NCBI GenBank assembly: GCA_030698405.1
Contig: JAUYMU010000056.1
Location: 1 to 64,000, forward strand
Origin: Bacteroidota bacterium
GTDB lineage: Bacteria; Bacteroidota; Bacteroidia; Bacteroidales; Prolixibacteraceae
DNA length: 64,000 nucleotides
Reading direction: 5' to 3'
In this document: positions 52,849 through 61,815 of the stretch, piece after piece
How positions within the stretch are numbered: position 1 is the stretch's first letter
Layout: each line of letters starts with the position of its first letter
The notes under the pieces: model-generated
What the model saw: the letters and a program-made list of their open reading frames with translations, nothing else
What the model was told of the DNA's origin: nothing
Database searches by the model: none
Made by a program: the position numbers and the translations under genes

Positions 52849-55281
52849 TTATTCAATTTTTGAAGGATGATCAACCTTGTCGTCAAGTAAAGCAATATCC
52901 AATACTTCCTGAATTGTGTTTACATGGTGGAATATTAAACCTTCAATATAAACTTCCTTTATTTCTTCCAGATCCTTCTGGTTGGCTTCCGAAAGGATAA
53001 TTTCCTTAATTCCGGCTCTCTTGGCTGCAAGTATCTTTTCCTTGATTCCGCCAACAGGCAACACTTTTCCACGAAGAGTAATTTCTCCGGTCATTGCAAG
53101 GTTTTTCCGAATTTTACGCTGTGTAAACGCCGATGTAATAGAAGTTACCATCGTTATTCCGGCAGACGGCCCGTCTTTGGGAATTGCTCCTTCAGGGACA
53201 TGAACATGCACGTTGTATCTGTCAAACAATTCAGGATTCAGTCCAAGTTGCTCGGCATGACTACGAATATATTCATGCGCCAACATGGCTGACTCTTTCA
53301 TTACATCGCCAAGGTTTCCAGTCAATGTCAGCGAACCTTTTCCTTTACTCAGGCTGGTTTCTACATAGAGAATCTCACCGCCAACAGCAGTCCAGGCCAA
53401 TCCGGTAACTACCCCGGCAAATTCATTTCCCTGATAAATTTCTTTTGTATATTGTGTTACCCCGAGGTATTCTCTAATATCGGCTTTCGTGAGCGTTTTG
53501 TTGTATTCCTCCTCGAAGGCAATTTTCTTAGCCATGCGTCTACAGGTTTTCGCTATTTTCTTATCGAGTTCCCTCACTCCTGATTCGCGGGTGTAATTTT
53601 CAATAATGTGTCGGATTACTTCATCAGGAAAAATTACATTGTTTAATTCAATGCCATGGTTTGTAAGTTGTTTGGGAATCAGATGGCGTTTTGCAATTTC
53701 AATTTTTTCTTCCACCAGATAACCGCTTACTTCAATTAGTTCAAGCCGGTCGCGTAAAGCAGGGGCAATTGTATTCAGCGTATTGGCAGTTGCAATAAAC
53801 ATTACCTTCGATAAGTCGTATTCATGTTCCACATAATTGTCGTGAAACTCGAAATTTTGTTCCGGATCAAGCACTTCAAGCAAAGCCGAAGCCGGGTCGC
53901 CACGGAAATCCTGGGAAACTTTATCAATTTCATCTAAAATAAATACCGGATTGGATGATTTCGCTTTTTTAATGTTCTGCAAAATACGACCGGGCATTGC
54001 CCCGATATATGTTTTGCGGTGTCCGCGGATTTCAGCTTCGTCATGAAGTCCACCGAGGCTCATGCGTACATAATTACGGTCAAGGGCTTTTGCGATTGAA
54101 CGTCCGAGCGAGGTTTTACCAACTCCGGGAGGGCCGTACAAGCACAAAATGGGCGCTTTCATGTCGTTCTTCAATTTCAGTACTGCCAGATGTTCCAGTA
54201 TTCTTTCTTTTACTTTTTCCAGCCCGTAATGATCTTCGTCGAGTACTTTTGCCGCGCGCTTCAAATCGAAATTATCTACTGAAAATTCGTTCCAGGGCAG
54301 TTCCAGCAGGGTATGGCAATAGGAATACTGAACCGAATATTCACCGGCTGCAGGATTTAAACGCGACAATTTGTGAACCTCTTTTTCAAAAAGTTTTGCG
54401 ACATCTTCGTTCCATTTTTTGTTTTTTGCAAGTTCTTTCAGTTCCAGAATTTCCTGTTCGGCAGGGCTGCCTCCCAACTCATCCTGAATAGTTTTCATTT
54501 GCTGGTTCAGCAGGTATTCACGTTGTTGCTGATCAAGTTCGGCTTTTACTTTGGTTTGGATATCCCGTTTTAGTTCGGCCATCTGAACTTCGCGTACCAG
54601 GTAGCTAATGGCTTGTATTCCACGCTCTTTAAGTTCGCTTATTCCAAGCATTACCTGTTTTTCTTCCACTTTCAGATCGGCATTCGAGCAGATATAATTT
54701 ATCAGGAAGGTTGAGTTCTCTATATTTTTTACAGCAAACGAAGCTTCGGGAGAAATCTGAGAGGAGTATTGCGCAATTTTTATCGACAAATCTTTCAATG
54801 AACCAACTACTGCTGAAAATTCAACAGAATCATCCTGAGGTTGAATATCGATTAGCGGATTCACTTTTGCTTTCAAATAGGGAAATTCCTGTGTATATTC
54901 CTGAATTTCAAACCTCCTTTTACCCTGAATAATTACCGATGTTGTACCATCAGGCATTTCCAGGATTTTCAATATCTGGGCAATTGTTCCTATTTCATAA
55001 AGATCTGCCTGACCGGGATCGTCAATACTTCCGTCTTTTTGTGCAACGATTCCGATCAAACGGTTTCCGCGGTAAACTTCCTGAATTAATTGCAATGATT
55101 TCTGCCTTCCAACACTGATAGGCAATACCACTCCGGGAAACATAACCGTATTCCGCAATGGCAAAATTGGCAAAATGTCAGGAAATTCAACATTGGTTAA
55201 TTCCGACTCATCCCCGTCAGCTAAAATCGGAATGAAATCAGCATCATCGTCCATCAGGCTTGAAAATAATATATTCTGCAT
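52849..55281 (-). CDS. lon: ATP-dependent protease Lon
   Basis: 810 residues, LonA type: N-terminal substrate-recognition domain (about 35-240, ILPLRNTVMFPGVVLPISVGRQKS), AAA+ domain with Walker A LYGPPGVGKTSLG (about 383-395) and Walker B FILDEIDK, and the C-terminal protease with the catalytic Ser in DGPSAGITM and Lys in GGIKEKILAA. Degrades misfolded and regulatory proteins in the cytoplasm. Start at MQNILFSSLMDDD; length is as usual. It is convergent with the LytTR pair. Confidence 0.97.
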   Translation of the reverse strand: MQNILFSSLMDDDADFIPILADGDESELTNVEFPDILPILPLRNTVMFPGVVLPISVGRQKSLQLIQEVYRGNRLIGIVAQKDGSIDDPGQADLYEIGTIAQILKILEMPDGTTSVIIQGKRRFEIQEYTQEFPYLKAKVNPLIDIQPQDDSVEFSAVVGSLKDLSIKIAQYSSQISPEASFAVKNIENSTFLINYICSNADLKVEEKQVMLGISELKERGIQAISYLVREVQMAELKRDIQTKVKAELDQQQREYLLNQQMKTIQDELGGSPAEQEILELKELAKNKKWNEDVAKLFEKEVHKLSRLNPAAGEYSVQYSYCHTLLELPWNEFSVDNFDLKRAAKVLDEDHYGLEKVKERILEHLAVLKLKNDMKAPILCLYGPPGVGKTSLGRSIAKALDRNYVRMSLGGLHDEAEIRGHRKTYIGAMPGRILQNIKKAKSSNPVFILDEIDKVSQDFRGDPASALLEVLDPEQNFEFHDNYVEHEYDLSKVMFIATANTLNTIAPALRDRLELIEVSGYLVEEKIEIAKRHLIPKQLTNHGIELNNVIFPDEVIRHIIENYTRESGVRELDKKIAKTCRRMAKKIAFEEEYNKTLTKADIREYLGVTQYTKEIYQGNEFAGVVTGLAWTAVGGEILYVETSLSKGKGSLTLTGNLGDVMKESAMLAHEYIRSHAEQLGLNPELFDRYNVHVHVPEGAIPKDGPSAGITMVTSITSAFTQRKIRKNLAMTGEITLRGKVLPVGGIKEKILAAKRAGIKEIILSEANQKDLEEIKEVYIEGLIFHHVNTIQEVLDIALLDDKVDHPSKIE

Positions 55282-55427
55282 AATTTGATTTTTCTCGTTC
55301 TATAAAAATTCGTTCGGTGTTACATGACATACTGACCGTTTACAGTCAGTTTAAAATAGCAGTGCAGATTTTTGCAATAGCCATGCCAAAGCGTTGTCTG
55401 TTGCGAAGGTCTTAAAAAATGACAAAA

Positions 55428-55455
55428 AAAAAGCCTCGCGTTGGCGAAGCTTTTT
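55428..55455 (-). terminator. Terminator of rpmE
   Basis: AAAAAGC-TCG and CGA-AGCTTTTT (one bulge) form a hairpin followed on the minus strand by a long T run. It lies 20 bases after the L31 stop. Confidence 0.85.
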
Positions 55456-55476
55456 GAATATTTTTCAGCAACAGAA

Positions 55477-55740
55477 TTATTTTTTTCTGTTTTCCATGTG
55501 TTTTGAATATCTGGTATTGAATTTATCAACACGCCCTGCAGTATCAACAAGTTTCATTTTTCCGGTATAGAACGGATGCGATGAGCTTGAAATTTCAAGT
55601 TTTACAACCGGGTATTCAACGCCGTCAACAACTTCTGTTTCTTTGGTTTTAACCGTAGATTTTGTAATAAAAACATGACCGTCTGACATATCTTTGAATG
55701 CAACAGTGCGGTAATTTTCTGGATGTATCCCTTTTCTCAT
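55477..55740 (-). CDS. 50S ribosomal protein L31, type B
   Basis: 87 residues from [29 protein letters not shown]. The N-terminal KGIHPENYR and [22 protein letters not shown] are the type B (RpmE2) pattern, which lacks the four zinc cysteines of type A. The longer frame starting at 55803 covers the promoter, so 55740 is the start. Monocistronic with an exact-consensus promoter and a terminator. Type B L31 often replaces type A under zinc limitation in other bacteria; in this phylum it may be the only L31. Confidence 0.96.
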   Translation of the reverse strand: MRKGIHPENYRTVAFKDMSDGHVFITKSTVKTKETEVVDGVEYPVVKLEISSSSHPFYTGKMKLVDTAGRVDKFNTRYSKHMENRKK

Positions 55741-55773
55741 TTTGATTCTCTTTACATTATTTTTATCGGCTGG

Positions 55774-55804
55774 CAAAGTTACATACAAGAATGTAATTTC
55801 CAAA
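55774..55804 (-). promoter_or_regulatory. rpmE promoter, exact Bacteroidota consensus
   Basis: On the minus strand TTTG (55801-55804), 19 bases, TAACTTTG (55774-55781). The transcript would begin about 30 bases before the ATG at 55740. Confidence 0.85.
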
Positions 55805-55836
55805 TAATTCAGTTCATTAATTCCTTATTTTTTAAT

Positions 55837-57006
55837 TTATTCATCTAAGCCAATAATTGGAACCCTTTTAAACGGTTTGCTGCGGTCAAAAAGGTATCGC
55901 ATTGTGTAGTGCGTTTTTACATGAACACCGCCAACTGACTTATACAGAGCAATAATTTTCGGATTAAAGTCGCCCGCCCACGACATTTCGACTTCCTTGT
56001 ATTCAGGTTTGTGTTTCATGAATTTATCCTGATGCCAGAAAATTGCCGATTCGATGCCTGATTTTTGATATTTGGGTGTCACTCCCATGATCAAAATACG
56101 GGTGCGGGTCATTACTTTTGTGCGTTTGTAATACAGGAACTTCAGGATACTGACGAAATTCAGCTTACCGTTTAGCTTTTTCAGGATTTGGTTGATATCG
56201 GGAATCATCACAAACAATGCAATCGGAACGCCATCGTGATAGGCATACCAGACCATTTCAGGATCGATAATGGATTTTGCTGTTTTTATGAAATCACGGA
56301 TTTCATCTTTGTCGAGTGGCTGAAAATGTTCGTGAAAACGCCAGGCTTCGTCGTAGATATAGCAAAAATCGTCGATGAATTTTTCGATTTTGTCAAACGA
56401 TAAATGCTCGAAGGTGTATCCTGGTTTTTTTGCCACCCATTCAGCAATTTTCCAGAAACGCTCCGGAAAGGGTTTGCTGTAATCCAAATGGTAACTGTAT
56501 TGCTCAAAATATACTTCAAAGCCATATTGCCTGAACAACCCGACGTAATAGGGCGGATTGTATGGCATTCCAAATCCCTGATGCATAAATCCATCGGCCA
56601 GCAATCCCCAGTTCATGTAGTTTTCGCCAAAATTAACCGGGCCGTCCATGGCTTCTATTTCATGTTTCTTCAGCCATTCGCGCGCTGCATCGAACAACAT
56701 TTTTGCGGCTTCGTAATTATTTACACATTCAAAAAAGCCACATCCACCGGTGGGCTGTTCAAATGTGTGAACCTTCTTCTGATTAAAAAAAGCTCCGATC
56801 CGACCCAGCAGTTGCCCTTTTTCATCTTTCAGAACAAAGCGAATTGCATCACCGGTTTTGAACGACGGATTTTTTTCAGGGGTAAATACATCTTCAACCA
56901 TTCCGTGCAACGGGCTGGGCCAGTTCGGATCGTTTTTATAGATGAGGTGCGGAACCTCGTGAAATTGCTTTCGGGTTTGTTTATCAGTGACTTTTATGAT
57001 TTGCAT
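55837..57006 (-). CDS. GNAT-like acyltransferase-fold protein, paralogue 1
   Basis: 389 residues. Predicted GNAT-type fold: N-terminal strand-rich part with FFECVNNYEAAKMLFDAAREWLKKHEIEAMDGPVNFGEN (about 90-128), a linker, and a C-terminal part with LIMGVTPKYQKSGIESAIFWHQDK (about 305-328), which resembles the acetyl-CoA-binding pyrophosphate loop of GNATs. Exact acyl donor and acceptor are unknown. It shares order and about half of its residues with the next gene (57085-58248), so the two arose by tandem duplication. No membrane segments. Confidence 0.7.
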   Translation of the reverse strand: MQIIKVTDKQTRKQFHEVPHLIYKNDPNWPSPLHGMVEDVFTPEKNPSFKTGDAIRFVLKDEKGQLLGRIGAFFNQKKVHTFEQPTGGCGFFECVNNYEAAKMLFDAAREWLKKHEIEAMDGPVNFGENYMNWGLLADGFMHQGFGMPYNPPYYVGLFRQYGFEVYFEQYSYHLDYSKPFPERFWKIAEWVAKKPGYTFEHLSFDKIEKFIDDFCYIYDEAWRFHEHFQPLDKDEIRDFIKTAKSIIDPEMVWYAYHDGVPIALFVMIPDINQILKKLNGKLNFVSILKFLYYKRTKVMTRTRILIMGVTPKYQKSGIESAIFWHQDKFMKHKPEYKEVEMSWAGDFNPKIIALYKSVGGVHVKTHYTMRYLFDRSKPFKRVPIIGLDE

Positions 57007-57084
57007 GGCTTTTTTGATTTTGTGTTCAATTTACGATGTTTCTGGCATACATTGACTAAGTAAAAAGGCTGATTTTATTATGCT

Positions 57085-58248
57085 TTATTCAATGATTGGG
57101 AGCCGTTCGAAAGGCTTGTTGCGATCGAACAAATAACGCAATGTTTCGTGAGTTTTGGCGTATTTACTCCCGACTGAATCAAAAAGCTTTATCATTTTCG
57201 GATTAAAATCGCCTACCCAGCTCAATTCCACCTCTTTGTACCATGATTTTTTCAGCATCACCTGCCGGAGTTGCCAGAAAATACCCGACTCAATTCCGGT
57301 ACCCTGAAATTTAGGTATTACACCCATTACCAATACCCTGCATCGGGTCATTGTTTTTCTCTGCCGAAGGTAAAGCAGTTTCAAAATATTGAACAGACTC
57401 AGTTTTCCGCTTTTCAGGTGTTTGAAAATTTGGTTCATGTCTGGAATCATCATGAAAAATGCAATTGGTTCCTCTTTATAATAAACAAACCAGATGAATT
57501 CTTCTTCGATCAGCATTTTTGCATCCTTGATAAGCGATTGTAAATCCTTGCGGTCGATGGGTTTGTAATTCGTATGTTTTCCCCATGCATTCTGATGGAT
57601 GGTTAAAAAATCGTCGATGCACCGGTCTTGCTCCTTGAATGAGAAGGTTTTGTAATGAAAGTCTTTCTTCTTTGCAACCCATTCAGCAATTTTCCAAAAC
57701 CGGTCGGGCAAATCGGGACTGGAAATGTCTAAATGAAAACTGAATTGCTTGTAATAAGTTTGAAATCCGTATTTTTCGAAAAGCCGTTTGTAATAGGTTG
57801 GATTGTATTGCATTCCGAAACCCTGTTGCTGAAATCCATCGACCAGCAAACCCCAGTTAAAAAAGTTTTCGCCGAAATTTACCGGACCGTCCATTGCCGT
57901 GAAACCTTCATTTTTCAGCCAATCACGGGCGGTATCGAAAAGAAGACACGCTGCTTCATCATTGTCGAAACATTCAAAAAAACCAATAAATCCAACCTGT
58001 TCGCTACCTTCCTCTATTTTGCTGCGATCATAAAATGCTGCGATTCGGCCAAGCGTTTTTCCTTTATCTGTAACCAACCAACGACGTGCATCGCCCTGCA
58101 GAAAACCAGTATTCTTCTGAGGATCAAAAATGTTCTCGATCATTATCCCCAAAGGAGGAACCCAATTCTGATCCTTCATATAAATAAATATTGGCAGCTC
58201 ATGGAATGCGGCAATTGTTTTTTCATTCTCAACCTGAATAATCTCCAT
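57085..58248 (-). CDS. GNAT-like acyltransferase-fold protein, paralogue 2
   Basis: 387 residues; same architecture as the gene at 55837: FFECFDNDEAACLLFDTARDWLKNEGFTAMDGPVNFGEN, then VLVMGVIPKFQGTGIESGIFWQLRQV as candidate acetyl-CoA loop, and the closing FDRNKPFERLPIIE. The conserved MDGPVNFGEN block is nearly identical in both, the linkers diverge. A 78-base spacer separates it from paralogue 1, in the same direction; likely one transcript. Function unknown; substrate probably differs between the two. Confidence 0.7.
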   Translation of the reverse strand: MEIIQVENEKTIAAFHELPIFIYMKDQNWVPPLGIMIENIFDPQKNTGFLQGDARRWLVTDKGKTLGRIAAFYDRSKIEEGSEQVGFIGFFECFDNDEAACLLFDTARDWLKNEGFTAMDGPVNFGENFFNWGLLVDGFQQQGFGMQYNPTYYKRLFEKYGFQTYYKQFSFHLDISSPDLPDRFWKIAEWVAKKKDFHYKTFSFKEQDRCIDDFLTIHQNAWGKHTNYKPIDRKDLQSLIKDAKMLIEEEFIWFVYYKEEPIAFFMMIPDMNQIFKHLKSGKLSLFNILKLLYLRQRKTMTRCRVLVMGVIPKFQGTGIESGIFWQLRQVMLKKSWYKEVELSWVGDFNPKMIKLFDSVGSKYAKTHETLRYLFDRNKPFERLPIIE

Positions 58249-58301
58249 AAATCGCTTCTGGTTTTTCGTTTGTCAGGCCGAAAGTAATATTAATAGGTCG
58301 A

Positions 58302-58337
58302 AAACAAAAACAGGAACCGAAGTCCCTGTAAATATTC
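58302..58337 (-). terminator. Terminator shared in sequence with that of the Bax inhibitor gene
   Basis: ACAGGAAC and GTCCCTGT pair as a hairpin. The surrounding 36 bases are nearly identical to 62503-62538, which sits in the same position after a different gene. It follows the RES toxin stop at once. Confidence 0.7.
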
Positions 58338-58342
58338 AGTAG

Positions 58343-58810
58343 CTATAAATTGTCTTTCGTAACCCGTCTGTCGAATATAAATGGTTTGGCGCTGATCACT
58401 TTGCAAAATTTTATTTCCGGGTGAAGAGGGTTTAGTATAATATTGTATTCATCGGGAATAATCACTGAAGGTACTTTGAGCGCTAAGAATTCTTTCCCCT
58501 GCAAAAAGTATGTGCCGTAAATAACTGTTTCATTAGCAAATGGAAAGCTGTCCCATCCCTTCACCAAAATTTTTTGCGGAACTGTTTGAATTTCTATCCC
58601 GTCAGGAATCTCAATTTTAACAAGTAGCAGATTATTTGGGAGATTCTCAAAGCTTGCTACATGAACAATCTTTTCCCACGCTGCCAAAGAGGCATGTTCA
58701 GAAGTGTAGATAACTAAATTGCCTTTTTTGTGCCACCTTCCGGGACCAAAAAGTCCGCCCATTCCATCCAATGCGGAATGTTCTTTTTTTGCAATCCGGT
58801 AAACGAACAT
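58343..58810 (-). CDS. RES-domain toxin
   Basis: 155 residues. MFVYRIAKKEHSALDGMGGLFGPGRWHKKG has the RES signature (Arg-Tyr/Phe...GRW) and a later LAAWEKIVH-like block (Glu in EHASLAAWEK, about 37-46); the family name comes from conserved Arg, Glu and Ser residues. RES toxins degrade NAD+ and stall growth. It is encoded directly after its Xre/DUF2384 antitoxin with coding ends touching (TGATG), so the pair is translationally coupled. Confidence 0.9.
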   Translation of the reverse strand: MFVYRIAKKEHSALDGMGGLFGPGRWHKKGNLVIYTSEHASLAAWEKIVHVASFENLPNNLLLVKIEIPDGIEIQTVPQKILVKGWDSFPFANETVIYGTYFLQGKEFLALKVPSVIIPDEYNIILNPLHPEIKFCKVISAKPFIFDRRVTKDNL

Positions 58811-59196
58811 CAGGCTGAGAATCCGTATTCAATGGCATTCAATTCATCCAGAACAAGCTGTATTCCTGAAAATGTATCGAGGTATGAAACAGGCTTTTCC
58901 CCACCCATTGCCGGATTTACTGAATTCAACCAATTATGGAATTTGTCCCGGTTACCGAAGGTATCAATTCCTGATTTGAAGAGTTTTGCAATGTACAAAG
59001 CTCGTTCCGACGGTCCAGGCGCAATAAGTTGTGACAATTCCTTTTCCTGAATAGACCGCGTTGAAATCCTTAAATACGAGCTAAGTTCTTTCAATGTTAA
59101 TCCGGATTCGCGGGCAATAGACAAAAGCGTGGATTTTTGAATGCCTTTTCTTGCTCCGGTCAGGAATTCTTTTTCTGAAATTTCAAGTGCTTTCAT
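58810..59196 (-). CDS. Xre/MbcA/ParS-type antitoxin (DUF2384)
   Basis: 128 residues. An N-terminal helix-turn-helix-like region (SIARESGLTLKELSSYLRISTRSIQEK, about 24-50) binds DNA, and the C-terminal DUF2384 domain (ALYIAKLFKSGIDTFGNRDKFHNWLNSVNPAMGGEKPVSYLDTFSG, about 67-112) binds and shields the RES active site. It is the first gene of the pair, with a large inverted repeat directly upstream (59206-59237) as likely autoregulatory operator. Confidence 0.9.
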   Translation of the reverse strand: MKALEISEKEFLTGARKGIQKSTLLSIARESGLTLKELSSYLRISTRSIQEKELSQLIAPGPSERALYIAKLFKSGIDTFGNRDKFHNWLNSVNPAMGGEKPVSYLDTFSGIQLVLDELNAIEYGFSA

Positions 59197-59205
59197 ATCA
59201 AATCG

Positions 59206-59237
59206 GAATTTATTCGCACGAATATACGAATAAATTC
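59206..59237. promoter_or_regulatory. Palindromic operator of the RES/Xre locus
   Basis: GAATTTATTCG (59206-59216) and CGAATAAATTC (59227-59237) form a perfect 11-base inverted repeat with a 10-base centre that holds a further CGAATA. It begins 10 bases before the antitoxin ATG and overlaps the stop of the TlpA remnant. Confidence 0.75.
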
Positions 59238-59511
59238 AGTTTCCGAATAGCTCATCAACTTTTTTGTAAAAATCAGTTGCTTCACCAAGATATTTACCAA
59301 CGATTGCACCTTCCGGATTGACAATTATTTTGGTTGGATAACCTTCTATTCCATAGGTTGTTGGCAATTTTTCATCTTCGTTCAGCAGATTTACCCAATT
59401 CATCCGGTACTTTTTAATTGCAGCTTTCCATCGACTTTCGGAATCGCGGCATGCGATGCTGACAAACTCAAACACGTTGGATTCATAAAATCCCCGGATA
59501 TTTGCAGCTAC
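59236..59511 (-). pseudogene. C-terminal remnant of a TlpA-like thioredoxin protein
   Basis: From about 59511 a frame reads AANIRGFYESNVFEFVSIACRDSESRWKAAIKKYRMNWVNLLN and YGIEGYPTKIIVNPEGAIVGKYLGEATDF, the second half of a TlpA/ResA-like fold with the cis-Pro loop (GYPT). The first half with the CxxC active site is missing, and an in-frame stop precedes 59511. The first ATG, at 59475, is within the fold. No redox activity is possible. Confidence 0.8.
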
Positions 59512-59569
59512 TTATTTAATTCCTATTTTTGAACTGTTGTAGCAATACAACTCATTTTTGACAATGATT

Positions 59570-59612
59570 AAAGCTGCCGGTAATGGAGACGCACCAAAGC
59601 TGGCGGCTTTTT
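59570..59612. repeat. Hairpin left of the RAYT gene
   Basis: AAGCTGCCGG and CTGGCGGCTTTTT pair with small mismatches, T-rich end. A close relative with the same AAGCTGCCGG start, a shared GCACCA loop and a GCTTTT end occurs on the other side of the RAYT gene (60467-60505). Confidence 0.6.
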
Positions 59613-59625
59613 AAAAGTCTAAGCA

Positions 59626-59705
59626 ATTCCGAGTCCGACTTGAAGTCGGGCCCGGAATTTAAATCCAGTTGAAGTCCGAGCGCGACTTAAAGTCGCACCC
59701 GGACT
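59626..59705. repeat. Two REP palindromes left of the RAYT gene
   Basis: 59626-59658 (ATTCCG...CGGAAT ends) and 59673-59705 (AGTCCG...CGGACT ends). Each is a 33-base near-palindrome around CGACTTnAAGTCG. End pairs and inner pairs vary in compensating fashion between copies. Confidence 0.9.
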
Positions 59706-59734
59706 ATTAAAGGTAAAATCACAAAATATCTGAT

Positions 59735-60514
59735 ATGCAATTCGAATCCGGTCATATCTATCACATCTACAATCAAGGCAACAATCACCAAAAGATATTT
59801 CATGATCGTGAGAACTACCTCTTTTTTCTCCGAAAAATCAGAACACACATACTTCCCTTTGCTGATATTTTAGCCTGGTGTTTAATGCCCAATCACTTTC
59901 ATTTGATGGTGTATGTAAATCATACTGAAGTTGATGAGCAATTGATAGCTAATAATCCGGGCCCGACTATAAGTCGGACTCGGATTGATACCACACTGGC
60001 AGCAATTCCGGGCCCGACTCTAAGTAGCACTCGGAATCTCATCAGCTTCAACAAGTCGATTGGCATTATGCTCGCGTCTTATACAAGGGCAATAAATAAC
60101 CAATTCAATTGGAGCGGATCGCTTTTCCGATCCGAAACAAAAGCCGTATGCTTGATGGAAGTAAAAGGCATTTCTCCGGCTTGGGTCACCAGTATGGGAA
60201 TTACTCAAATTACAGTTCACGACCCTGATTTGGATTATCCGAATGTCTGTTTTAATTATATCCTGAATAATCCGGTGAAAGATAAACTGGTTTCAAAACC
60301 TGAAGATTGGGAATTTTCGTCGTTTTCAGATTTCATTGGAAACAGAAACGGAAGTTTGATCAGCAAAAAACGAATTGAGGAATTTGGTCTTCGATGGCTT
60401 TGGATAAGTATAATTAAGTCCGAGTCCGACTTTGAGTCGGGCCCGGACTCTTTTCATGCAAAAATTAAGCTGCCGGCCAGAAGATGCACCAGGCCGACAG
60501 CTTTTCTAATCTAA
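59735..60514 (+). CDS. REP-associated tyrosine transposase (RAYT), with REP sequence in its coding frame
   Basis: 259 residues, Y1 HUH family. MQFESGHIYHIYNQGNN start, HUH metal motif CLMPNHFHLMV (His54, His56), SYTRAINNQFNWSGSLFRSETKA (115-137), and FNYILNNPVKDKLV (173-186) with candidate catalytic Tyr175. RAYTs nick and join single-stranded REP hairpins. Residues 74-101 are encoded by two inserted REP units (59954-60037) that keep the frame, adding a loop between core strands. Residues from 228 on are encoded by a third REP and a hairpin, replacing the original C-terminus. Activity is therefore uncertain, but the core motifs survive. Confidence 0.85.
   Translation: MQFESGHIYHIYNQGNNHQKIFHDRENYLFFLRKIRTHILPFADILAWCLMPNHFHLMVYVNHTEVDEQLIANNPGPTISRTRIDTTLAAIPGPTLSSTRNLISFNKSIGIMLASYTRAINNQFNWSGSLFRSETKAVCLMEVKGISPAWVTSMGITQITVHDPDLDYPNVCFNYILNNPVKDKLVSKPEDWEFSSFSDFIGNRNGSLISKKRIEEFGLRWLWISIIKSESDFESGPDSFHAKIKLPARRCTRPTAFLI
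59954..60037. repeat. Two REP palindromes inside the RAYT reading frame
   Basis: 59954-59986 (AATCCG...CGGATT) and 60005-60037 (ATTCCG...CGGAAT, with one imperfect inner pair). They are 33-base units like those outside the gene and add about 28 codons without breaking the frame. Confidence 0.88.
60417..60449. repeat. REP palindrome at the RAYT 3' end
   Basis: AGTCCG...CGGACT type, 33 bases around CGACTTTGAGTCG. It is read through as KSESDFESGPDSF, so it extends or replaces the transposase tail. Confidence 0.88.
60467..60505. repeat. Hairpin right of (and inside the end of) the RAYT gene
   Basis: AAGCTG-CCGGCC and GGCCGACAGCTTTT pair as a terminator-like hairpin, related to 59570-59612. It contains the last codons of the RAYT frame. 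Confidence 0.65.
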
Positions 60515-60553
60515 CTAACAGAACTTTTCTAATTCGTTTGGCTTACCTTTGCT

Positions 60554-61783
60554 TTATTCATGAACACTTTTTCCTCCGGTAAGCTTTACTATTTGTGGGT
60601 TTATCCAGTTACTCCAATTGCCTTGCGAAAACTTCGCTGATTTAGATACATCACCTGCAAAATATACAGTTTCATCAGAATTTAAAGTTGACAGGGTAAT
60701 GTGATAAACTTTTGCGTCTCTCAACTTTCCGCGAATCTCATCAATACGTTTGTATGGAATTGACTCATCAATCCGAAGGTGAATCCAATCGTTGCTGGCT
60801 TTTCCCCATTCTTTTCCTTTATTGACGATTTCGTCAAGTGTACAAAGTTTGTTATCGATGTAATTGCCATCCTTTCTGATTTCAAATAACCGACCTGACT
60901 GCGAGCTTTGTGTTTCCGGAGCAGCTTTGGGTGCTTCAACAACTTTTTCAGGTACGCTGTCGTTTGCGGGAACTTTTTCGCTCCTGTTGCCGAAAGCCAT
61001 CAGCAACAGGGCAAGCAATGGGAGAAAGGTCGCCACCTTCCAACGCCATGCTTTACTGGTTTTTTGTTTGTTCATCATGGTAATTCGTTTTTTAATTTGA
61101 CAATGATTAAAACTGTTTGCAAGGGCGAACCGCCTTGGTCCGACTCCTTTTTGAATAACGAGTAATTGGTATTGAGTTGCATCGATGCCTGAATGAAGGG
61201 TTTGCTCGTCGGCCTGAAACTCGTGGATTCCTTTCAGGTCGCCAATTAGCGCATAAACCGCAGGATTAAACCAATGAATAGTTCTGACCAGTTCGAGCAG
61301 CAAAAGATCGTAAAAATGATTCAGCCTAATGTGAGCCTGTTCGTGCGCCAGAATGGCCGAACCATGCAAATTGTAATCAGTTTGAGAAATAACCACCGAG
61401 CGACCAAAAGCAAAACTGGGCACGTCGCGGTCAACAATCAGCAACCGGTAGCCGTCCATTTGGTGGACTGTCGCTTTGCGCGAAAGCAAGAAGATCTGGA
61501 TAACATTCCGGATAAAAAGCAAGAAAGCAACGAGCACACCGGCCAGATATAAATACCGGAGCAAAGTTTCCAAGGGAATCGTCAGCTCGTTTGTTGCGGG
61601 TGTTGACTCGCTGACAGGTTGCTGAACCTCAAAAGATGTTGCATTTTCTGTTATGTGTAGGTTTTGAATTTGTATTTTATTTTCCGAGAATTCAGGAATT
61701 AGCTCAACATGCACGGGCGTTTGCATCAGTTGCGGCAACTGCACCAGCGGAACAATTACCGAAGCTACCACAATTGTTAGCAA
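60554..61783 (-). pseudogene. M56-family BlaR1-like sensor, 5' end replaced by a REP
   Basis: Up to 409 codons from TTG 61783; the frame stays open to 61855. Membrane helices (about 1-15 and 72-92), the zinc protease motif ILAHEQAHIRLNH (HExxH-type, about 143-155) and a C-terminal extracytoplasmic part (residues 255-409) remain. Upstream, ETSFAVNRVTLL is the usual segment after the first helix, but the sequence before it is REP DNA (61816-61846) and no ATG is left: about 25 N-terminal residues are missing. It normally senses a signal and cleaves BlaI. Whether a TTG start rescues it is open; I call it probably broken. Confidence 0.7.
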
Positions 61784-61815
61784 GGTAACCCGGTTGACTG
61801 CAAACGAAGTTTCTT

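Noticed and set aside
59570-60505. Reading the two AAGCTGCCGG hairpins as terminal inverted repeats of an insertion sequence
   Set aside because: They are in the same orientation, imperfect and terminator-like, and RAYT genes do not have terminal inverted repeats.
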